From a virus, in the IMG/VR virus record IMGVR_UViG_3300023179_000016, positions 89,400-153,399 of that record: 64,000 nucleotides of DNA; one strand, written 5' to 3'. The notes beneath the pieces were generated by a model that worked only from the letters and a program-made list of their open reading frames with translations, did no database searches and was not told the DNA's origin. Numbering within the stretch: the stretch's first letter is position 1; each line of letters starts with the position of its first letter. Shown here one piece after another: positions 52,045-58,257 of this stretch. Position numbers and translations under genes: made by a program.

Positions 52045-52860
52045 ATGGACGAACAGCTAACAAAGAGTCTGACTGATCTGATCGATGAAACTCTCAGTGA
52101 ACTAGAAGAGCTTCGCAAATCAAAGATGTCAGCTGCTGAAATTAAGTTAGAGGGCCCTGGCGAAGGAATCGCAGGTAAACCTTCCGACGGTAAACTTGAT
52201 GCTAAAAAGGCAGACGACGAAGACGAAGAAGAGTCTGAAGACGAAGATGAAGAGGCTGAAAAGGCTGAAGCAGAAAAATCTGAAGACGAAGGCCACGATG
52301 AAGATGATCCTGCAGATAAGCCTTCAACTGGTCGTAAATTAAAAGCTATCATGGAATCCAAGAAGTCTGAAGACGCAGATGATGCCGATGAAGACGAAGA
52401 AGAAGACGAAGTTGAAAAGTCTTGGAAGATGGACAAGAAAGAAAAGAAAGACGACGACAAAAAGGAACCCCATAAGGACGACCCAAAGCATGAAGAAAAA
52501 GAGAAGAAAATTGCGAAAAAACTTCTCGAAATGCATAAGTCTACCGAAGAGGTTGGCTCTCTAATGAAGAGCTATGTCGAAGAGCGGATTAAACCGTTCG
52601 AAGAAAAACTCGAGACCATCCTCGAGCTCGTCAATTCAATTGCTGAGCAGCCAGTTGCCCCAAAGGGTGTTACCGTCAAGACGGCGCCACTCCTCAAGTC
52701 CTCTACTGCTGAGTATGGTGAAGTACTTTCAAAAGCCGAAATCGCAAACAAGCTTTTTGAACTTAAAAAGTCTGGCACTCGCGTTGATTCCTTAGATATC
52801 GCTAAGGTTGAAATGGGTCAAGACCTTGTTAACATTGTTAAAAAATACGATATTTCGTAA
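52045..52860 (+). CDS. Acidic prohead scaffold/core protein
   Basis: A 271-aa protein between protease and capsid genes. Residues ~40-165 are an Asp/Glu/Lys-rich low-complexity tract, giving a very acidic, disordered core. Residues ~165-205 are a coiled coil ('LLEMHKSTEEVGSLMKSYVEERI', 'FEEKLETILELVNSI'). The C-terminal ~60 residues are ordered and may bind the capsid shell. Such charged, helical proteins between protease and MCP are the internal scaffold (compare T4 gp22), to be degraded by the protease. Confidence 0.75.
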   Translation: MDEQLTKSLTDLIDETLSELEELRKSKMSAAEIKLEGPGEGIAGKPSDGKLDAKKADDEDEEESEDEDEEAEKAEAEKSEDEGHDEDDPADKPSTGRKLKAIMESKKSEDADDADEDEEEDEVEKSWKMDKKEKKDDDKKEPHKDDPKHEEKEKKIAKKLLEMHKSTEEVGSLMKSYVEERIKPFEEKLETILELVNSIAEQPVAPKGVTVKTAPLLKSSTAEYGEVLSKAEIANKLFELKKSGTRVDSLDIAKVEMGQDLVNIVKKYDIS

Positions 52861-52878
52861 TCAAAGGAGAGCACGAAA

Positions 52879-54330
52879 ATGATGAACGATGCAGTTAATC
52901 AAATTTTACAGGGACTTGACCAGGGTCTGGTATCTCAGGCCGACGTCGAAGCCCTAAATAAGGCAATCACTGCCGGTTATGGTGGCGCAGGTAAACCTAC
53001 CGATCTAACCTACGGCGGTGTTCTTCAGGCTGAATCTCTCGAGGCAACCCTCAAGAGCGTCACCTTCGACATGAAGAATCTAAAAATGTGGCCAGCAATA
53101 TCAGTCGATAAGGCCTACAATCTCTTCGAGCAGTACAATCGCTTAATCAGCTACGGTTCTGATTCTGCGCCTTACCTCGGTGAAGGTGGAGCTCCTATCG
53201 AAGAAGATTCGACATATGTTCGTGACGGACAGAAGATCGTGTTCTTCGGAACTCGTCGTAAGGTTTCGCACCAGATGACGCTGGTCCGTACCACGGTCGG
53301 TGATGTCGTCGCTCAACAGGCAAAAGAAGGTACTATGCATCTTCTGAAAAACGTTGAACGCGAAATGTACTGGGGTCATGCCCACTTCATTGGTCGTCTC
53401 GACGGCGCTAACGACGGCAGCGATGCTGCTCTCCCAGCCAACAGCATCGCCATGAGCGGCCTTCTAAAGCAGCTCAAAAAAGGCGATACTGATGTTCTTC
53501 AGCGCTCTGGCGACTTTGAAGGATACGGTGATGCTCAGTCCATCGTTCAAGATCTCGGCGGAGCAGTTATTGCTCAAGACGATCTAGAGCGTCTTGCAGT
53601 TATCGCGCTTGAAAACTTCGGTTCTCCAAGCGAACTGCATATCGAGCCTGCTGCCCTGTCGTCATTCGTCAAGCAGTTCTATCCTCAGTTCCGTTCTGCT
53701 CCAGGTCTCTCAAATGAGACTGTCGGTTACAGCGTGAACAAGATGACTACCACTGCGGGCGTCATCGACTTCAAACCTAACCTCTTCCTCCGTCCTCGTG
53801 CAGGCGCTCGCGCACTCGCTGTCAGTGCACTCGCTCCTTCGCTCGGATCTCTCGGTGTGGCAACTGCTGCAACGGGTTCTGGTTCTGCTCTCGGTGCAGG
53901 CGTTTACCAAGTTAAGGTTACGCTCGTCAACGACGCAGGCGAATCAATTCCACTTCAGGCTGCTGCAGTTACTCTTACTGCGGGTCAGAAGATTCAGCTC
54001 ACTGTTACTAACATGCCCGCTGGTGTTAAGCACATGAAAGCTTATATCTCTGCACCAGGCGGCGCAGTTGGAACCGAAAAATTCGCAGGCAATCTTGCAA
54101 ACGCTGGCAATACTACCTATGTACTTGCTGGTCGTAAGCAGGCTGGTCTCGGCGAAGCATTCCTCCTCGACATGAGCGCTGAATGCATGAAGTTCAAACA
54201 ACTTGCACCTCTCAGCAAGATTAACTTCGCAATCGTCACCACTGCACTTGAATTTGCGATCGTCATGTACGGAGCTCTCTTCGTATATACTCCTCGCTTC
54301 AACTGTGTGATGGAAAACGTTGGCAAGTAA
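52879..54330 (+). CDS. Major capsid protein with Ig-like domain
   Basis: A 483-aa protein, ATG with AAAGGAG upstream (a second ATG follows at once). It follows the scaffold and is ended by a strong terminator, as expected for a highly expressed capsid gene. The N-terminal half has helical and strand patterns of HK97-fold shells with 'KNVEREMYWGHAHFIG' and 'LSSFVKQFYPQFRSAPG'. Residues ~318-420 form an inserted beta-sandwich ('SGSALGAGVYQVKVTLVNDAGESIP', 'ITLTNMPAGVKHMKAYIS'-type strands), similar to Ig/fibronectin-like capsid decorations. Codons are strongly biased to C- and G-ending triplets (CTC, ATC, GTC) unlike most neighbours, consistent with expression-driven optimisation. Confidence 0.85.
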   Translation: MMNDAVNQILQGLDQGLVSQADVEALNKAITAGYGGAGKPTDLTYGGVLQAESLEATLKSVTFDMKNLKMWPAISVDKAYNLFEQYNRLISYGSDSAPYLGEGGAPIEEDSTYVRDGQKIVFFGTRRKVSHQMTLVRTTVGDVVAQQAKEGTMHLLKNVEREMYWGHAHFIGRLDGANDGSDAALPANSIAMSGLLKQLKKGDTDVLQRSGDFEGYGDAQSIVQDLGGAVIAQDDLERLAVIALENFGSPSELHIEPAALSSFVKQFYPQFRSAPGLSNETVGYSVNKMTTTAGVIDFKPNLFLRPRAGARALAVSALAPSLGSLGVATAATGSGSALGAGVYQVKVTLVNDAGESIPLQAAAVTLTAGQKIQLTVTNMPAGVKHMKAYISAPGGAVGTEKFAGNLANAGNTTYVLAGRKQAGLGEAFLLDMSAECMKFKQLAPLSKINFAIVTTALEFAIVMYGALFVYTPRFNCVMENVGK

Positions 54331-54356
54331 TAATTGAATTAAATTCAGTTTTCTAG

Positions 54357-54387
54357 AAGGCCGATCTCGAAAGAGATCGGCCTTTTT
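54357..54387 (+). terminator. Rho-independent terminator after major capsid gene
   Basis: A 12-bp perfect stem (54357-54368 with 54373-54384), core GGCCGATCTC/GAGATCGGCC, with a GAAA tetraloop, followed by TTTTT. It ends the head operon. The 250-bp gap to 54582 otherwise holds one promoter box and a minor ATTCTC/GAGAAT stem (54509-54524). Confidence 0.93.
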
Positions 54388-54429
54388 AGTTTGTGAATTA
54401 TGTTGTTTATTTGCCATATTAAGCACATG

Positions 54430-54436
54430 GTATAAT
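54430..54436 (+). promoter_or_regulatory. Promoter-like G-TATAAT box
   Basis: GTATAAT just after the capsid terminator. TTGCCA lies 14 bases before the hexamer, too close for a standard -35. A long leader (~140 bases) leads to the kinase ATG at 54582. Confidence 0.5.
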
Positions 54437-54581
54437 TTTGTAATCAAACGATTCTTCATTGGGATAACTCTAATACTTTATTTATATTATTTACGGCAAT
54501 AAAATTTAATTCTCAACAGAGAATATTGCATTTAATTTTTTTTAATATAGATTGTCGTAAATTAAGCGAAAGAGATAAGGC

Positions 54582-55283
54582 ATGAAAAAAGCGATTTATG
54601 TGTGCGTTGAGGGCGTTGAAGGTGTCGGAAAAACTACACAAGTAGAGTTATTAACAATCAAATTGAAAGAGCTTGGCTTTAAGGTTTTAAAAACTAAAGA
54701 ACCAGGCACACCTCATCTTCCAATTACCATGAAGATGCGCGAATTAATGTTAAGTAATGAGTTCGACAATCAATTGACAAAAAATTCTAGGGAACTCATC
54801 AGTCAAGCAATAAGATCTATTCACATCGAAAAATTAATAATTCCCTCCATGTTTGAATATGACTTTATAATTCAAGATAGAGGTGTATTGAGCGGTTATT
54901 CATATGGCGTATCGTGTGGAAATGATATAGAATATCTTAAACTATTAACTAAAAACTCTATAACTAATGCTCTCAACGCTGGAGACAATGATTTTAATCA
55001 AAGGGTAGAATATATACCAGAATCTATTTATGATTTAGTAATACTTCTAGATGGAGACGTAGAAGATTCTCTCAATAAGGCTATCTCTTCAAAGAATGAA
55101 TTTGAGGCAGGCGACGCCATGGAGTCTCGCGGATTGCAATTCATAAATCGTGTTGCTGATACTATGAAAGAGTATTCATTGATGTTTAATGTTAATAGGA
55201 TTTTAGTGAACAACAAAACTGCTCCTGAAGTTAATCAGGAAATAATGTACGCTGTATTAGGTAAATATAATGAAAAAAAATAA
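54582..55283 (+). CDS. tmk: Thymidylate kinase
   Basis: A 233-aa dTMP kinase converting dTMP to dTDP. P-loop 'GVEGVGKTTQ' near residues 9-18, the substrate-binding 'KTKEPGTPHLP', the DR motif in 'IIQDRGVLSGYSYG' and a LID-like region around 150-175 match the family, including the conserved Glu-Pro-Gly and Asp-Arg. Length is near normal. AGAGATAAGG precedes the ATG. The dUTPase at 26512 and the kinase at 47748 belong to the same pathway. The last 14 bases overlap the exonuclease gene. Confidence 0.88.
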   Translation: MKKAIYVCVEGVEGVGKTTQVELLTIKLKELGFKVLKTKEPGTPHLPITMKMRELMLSNEFDNQLTKNSRELISQAIRSIHIEKLIIPSMFEYDFIIQDRGVLSGYSYGVSCGNDIEYLKLLTKNSITNALNAGDNDFNQRVEYIPESIYDLVILLDGDVEDSLNKAISSKNEFEAGDAMESRGLQFINRVADTMKEYSLMFNVNRILVNNKTAPEVNQEIMYAVLGKYNEKK

Positions 55284-56064
55284 ACCGAAGGTTCTAATTT
55301 ATGACATTGAAACTGCTCCTATATTAAGTTATGTATGGGGTCTTTGGGACAACAACGTTGCCCTGAATCAAATCGCATCTGATTGGCATATATTAAGTTG
55401 GAGCGCTAAATGGTTAGGTGATCCTGCATCTAAAGTGATGTATATGGATCAAAGAAATTCTAAAAATATAGAAGACGATAGAGATATTTTAAAACATATC
55501 TGGTCTCTATTAGATGAAGCTGATATAGTGATCACCCAAAATGGAAAAAGTTTTGATCAAAAAAAATTAAATGCCAGATTTATAATGCATGGTTTTCAAC
55601 CACCAAGCAGTTATAAGCACATCGACACGAAACTTCTTGCACAAAAGCATTTTGGTTTTACTTCATTAAAATTAGAATACATGACTGGCAAGTTGTGTAC
55701 AAAATATAAAAAACTGAAACACGCTAAGTATCCAGGATTCGAGATGTGGCGCGAGTGCATGTCCGGTAATATTAGCGCTTGGAAAGAAATGGAACGCTAT
55801 AATAAGCGAGATGTGTTAGCTCTGGAAGAGCTATACACCAAATTAATACCTTGGGACAATAGCATTAATTTTGCTCTATATGACGAAAGTACAGCCAGCA
55901 ATTGTAAGTGCGGTGGATCGTTTGTTAAAAATGGTTTTTATTATACTACAGTTGGTAAATATCAAAGATATAAGTGTAAAAAATGCGGTTCTGAGTCTAG
56001 AGATAGACAGAATCTTCTATCAGAAGAAAAGAAGCAGAGCTTAAAGATGGGCACTGTTCGCTGA
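55270..56064 (+). CDS. RNase H-fold 3'-5' exonuclease with C-terminal zinc ribbon
   Basis: A 264-aa DEDD-family exonuclease. Exo I 'IYDIETAP' (D and E), Exo II 'ITQNGKSFDQKKLNARF', Exo III 'YNKRDVLALEELY' near residue 180 are clear. A C-terminal ~60-residue zinc ribbon has 'CKCGG' and 'CKKCGS'. The domain arrangement resembles YprB/predicted exonuclease-type proteins found in phages. It may proofread or degrade DNA or RNA. Start overlaps the kinase by 14 bases; TTAGGT is a weak ribosome site. Confidence 0.78.
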   Translation: MKKNKPKVLIYDIETAPILSYVWGLWDNNVALNQIASDWHILSWSAKWLGDPASKVMYMDQRNSKNIEDDRDILKHIWSLLDEADIVITQNGKSFDQKKLNARFIMHGFQPPSSYKHIDTKLLAQKHFGFTSLKLEYMTGKLCTKYKKLKHAKYPGFEMWRECMSGNISAWKEMERYNKRDVLALEELYTKLIPWDNSINFALYDESTASNCKCGGSFVKNGFYYTTVGKYQRYKCKKCGSESRDRQNLLSEEKKQSLKMGTVR

Positions 56065-56065
56065 T

Positions 56066-56626
56066 ATGCACTTTAAAGAGATAGAGACTAAATATTCTGC
56101 CGATGGTATCGACATGAAAGACTTTGTCGATATTGTGGATTCTCTTAATCCAGAATGGATTATGGTTAGTTCGTACGATGATTATTTTATAAATGACAAA
56201 GATGAGTTTATAAGATATAGATATCATGACACGATGGGCGAATTAACAATTAAAAGAAAAACAACAGACACTAACAATAACAATAGGATAGAGGTTAACT
56301 TACCCACAAACGGCAAGTCCTCTAAAATAGTTGAGACATTTGTAAGTTTATTGGGCTATAAACTTAATTTTAGTATCTTTAAGACATGTAAAATAGGTCT
56401 TCTTGAAAAGGCTGTTTTGGTGTATTATGTCGTCTATGATAGGAATCTCAACGAACTTAGACGTTTTATAGAAGTAGAAGCTAGAGAAGACTATAAGTGG
56501 TCTTCTGAACAAGAAGCCTGGGACGAAGTCCTTAAATATGAAGCGATGCTGGCCCCTTTGGGAATAACAGCCAAAAATAGACTTAAAAAGTCATTATTTG
56601 AGCTTTTTAAGAATACCCTAAAGTAA
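56066..56626 (+). CDS. CYTH-domain protein (predicted triphosphate-binding enzyme)
   Basis: A 186-aa protein starting one base after the exonuclease stop. The CYTH signature ExExK is at residues 5-9 ('EIETK'), followed by 'SYDDYFINDKDEFIRYR' (the 'D.YF....L.IR' block), 'ELTIKRKT' (K63, R64, K65), 'RIEVNL' (R74, E76) and 'FIEVEAR' near 134-140, the paired acidic residues for metal. The C-terminal helices with 'LAPLGI' complete the fold. CYTH enzymes (thiamine triphosphatases, RNA triphosphatases, class IV cyclases) bind triphosphate groups in a beta-tunnel. The substrate here is unknown; neighbours are a dTMP kinase and a nuclease. Confidence 0.8.
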   Translation: MHFKEIETKYSADGIDMKDFVDIVDSLNPEWIMVSSYDDYFINDKDEFIRYRYHDTMGELTIKRKTTDTNNNNRIEVNLPTNGKSSKIVETFVSLLGYKLNFSIFKTCKIGLLEKAVLVYYVVYDRNLNELRRFIEVEAREDYKWSSEQEAWDEVLKYEAMLAPLGITAKNRLKKSLFELFKNTLK

Positions 56627-56636
56627 GTTTTCCCGA

Positions 56637-56653
56637 AAAACCTATTCGGTTTT
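56637..56653 (+). terminator. Weak terminator-like hairpin
   Basis: AAAACC, loop TATTC, GGTTTT; an alternative stem CCGAA/TTCGG overlaps it. It ends the kinase-exonuclease-CYTH group before a promoter box at 56667. Confidence 0.45.
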
Positions 56654-56666
56654 ATCGCCTTGCGCT

Positions 56667-56673
56667 GTATAAT
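56667..56673 (+). promoter_or_regulatory. Promoter-like G-TATAAT box
   Basis: GTATAAT 24 bases before the ATG at 56698, with AAGGAGA in the leader. It starts the long virion-protein operon 56698-63234. Confidence 0.55.
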
Positions 56674-56697
56674 GCTTATATAGTGTAAGGAGATAAT

Positions 56698-57006
56698 ATG
56701 CGCACTTCCAATCTAGCCAACCAAGCCATTAGACAGGCAGAAGTCGGCCATGTCTGGGTAGAACAGCTCACAAACGCAGCTGGTACCCTCGAAATCCAAA
56801 AATACGCCACATTTAGAGTTAGAGCTGCTGCAGCAGTTACCGTCACAATAGATGGTGTCTTAGCTGCCACAATGACATCTGGAGAAATAATTCTATTTAA
56901 TTCGGGAAGCGGTATTAATGATGCTGCTGGCAATCTTGTACCCACTGTAACTGTAGTTATTACCGGTAATTGCTATCTTCAAGTTGCTCGCGATAAAGAT
57001 AGATAA
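56698..57006 (+). CDS. Small virion-type protein
   Basis: A 102-aa protein with AAGGAG before the ATG. Mostly beta ('ATFRVRAAAAVTVTIDGVLAATMTSGEIILF') with a short N-terminal helix, no membrane segment. The compact beta-sandwich look and position fit a head decoration or head-tail joining protein. Family not recognised. Confidence 0.55.
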   Translation: MRTSNLANQAIRQAEVGHVWVEQLTNAAGTLEIQKYATFRVRAAAAVTVTIDGVLAATMTSGEIILFNSGSGINDAAGNLVPTVTVVITGNCYLQVARDKDR

Positions 57007-57024
57007 CATAATAGGCATAAGCGC

Positions 57025-58257
57025 ATGAAAACATCTAGTTTTAAAAAAATTCTATTAAGAAAAGTCGAAGGTGATCTTAAACTAACTACTCTTATATCTT
57101 CTTGCACTGGAGAGTTTTTAACTAACAAGATAATAGAGTCATTAGAAAAGATGGCTGCACCTGGAAAAAATACAGGTAGAAATGCCAATTCTGCGATTAC
57201 AAATTTTGCACAAAGACTTTCCAATAGAGATGTTGAAATGATGAGAGATGCCTTAGGACATCATGTTTCTGCTCATAAAGCAGAATTAAAAGCCGGAAAT
57301 AGACAAGCAGCGGATGCACATTTAAATAAGATAATCCCATTAATGCATTTAATGGCTAGAACTGCAGCACATTCTGGTGGAAAACTAGCTTTAGATTATG
57401 TTCCGCTAGAGCCATGGGAAACCAATTATACGGGTTTAGAGAGAAGACCAGAAACTGGAAAATTAAAAGAAGGAACTAAGGGATTAAGGAGACGACCCAG
57501 TAAAACCGATAGAATCTCAAACCCTAGAGGGGTTCCAGATTTTAGATATTTAGAGATGAAACCGCACCCAGGTCATTCAGATGTCAATACTTCTCCGCAT
57601 AAAGAAACCGCCTATCCGTTTGAGGAAATTCAGTTGGGTTCGCCCAGTGCTGTTGATTCTAAACAGGCATATCTACCTATTTCAAATATTCAAGCTACAG
57701 GTACGTTTAAACCTCATCCATTTGACGATCATCCTATACATAAATTAGCAGATTTAGAACAAGATAAAATTTCTAACGATACTATGAATAATTTTGGTAG
57801 CGCATTAGATAACTGGGTAAACCATGATTCATCTAAAAAATGGGGTGAATCCATTAAAAATCTATACGCGTCTAATCCAGAGTCTTATAAAAACAGAGGT
57901 AAACAAAAACCATCACATCATTTTGAAGGTATGAGTATTCTAGATCATCCGAAAGAGGTGGCAGAATATATATCTCAGAACCCAACATCTTCTGTTGAGT
58001 CAACTAAACTTAAAGAACCTAAATCAACTAGTTCAATTTTAACAGATGATCATATAAATGATCTACCGCCAGAATTGCAAAATCTAGGTAGACAGTTGCT
58101 TCAGGGACAAACTACCTCATCACGCATTACGCCATCACAGACCGCAATGTCCGATGAAGACATTGAAAAAGCATTTATAGGTGGAACACCAGAAGATCAG
58201 AAAAGACTTTGGCCACAATTTAAGCAGATTCAAGAAAAGAAACATGGAGCAAGATAA
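57025..58257 (+). CDS. Hypothetical virion-associated protein
   Basis: A 410-aa protein. Residues ~45-135 are helical and His/Ala-rich ('MMRDALGHHVSAHKAELKAGNRQAADAHLNKIIPLMHLM'). The rest is proline/serine-rich and low in hydrophobics, so probably extended ('RRPETGKLKEGTKGLRRRPSKTD', 'KPHPGHSDVNTSPHKETAYPFEE'). No catalytic motif or family recognised. It ends on a TAATG overlap with the next gene. Likely an internal head or injected protein by position. Confidence 0.55.
   Translation: MKTSSFKKILLRKVEGDLKLTTLISSCTGEFLTNKIIESLEKMAAPGKNTGRNANSAITNFAQRLSNRDVEMMRDALGHHVSAHKAELKAGNRQAADAHLNKIIPLMHLMARTAAHSGGKLALDYVPLEPWETNYTGLERRPETGKLKEGTKGLRRRPSKTDRISNPRGVPDFRYLEMKPHPGHSDVNTSPHKETAYPFEEIQLGSPSAVDSKQAYLPISNIQATGTFKPHPFDDHPIHKLADLEQDKISNDTMNNFGSALDNWVNHDSSKKWGESIKNLYASNPESYKNRGKQKPSHHFEGMSILDHPKEVAEYISQNPTSSVESTKLKEPKSTSSILTDDHINDLPPELQNLGRQLLQGQTTSSRITPSQTAMSDEDIEKAFIGGTPEDQKRLWPQFKQIQEKKHGAR

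Noticed and set aside
52032-52460. Long minus-strand reading frame opposite the acidic scaffold gene
   Set aside because: Its serine-rich product is the complement of GAA/GAC-rich codons; no ribosome site and the plus-strand gene is well supported.
54337-54581. Possible tRNA or small RNA in the gap after the capsid gene
   Set aside because: No cloverleaf or CCA end was found; only a terminator, a promoter-like box and a small 6-bp stem are visible.
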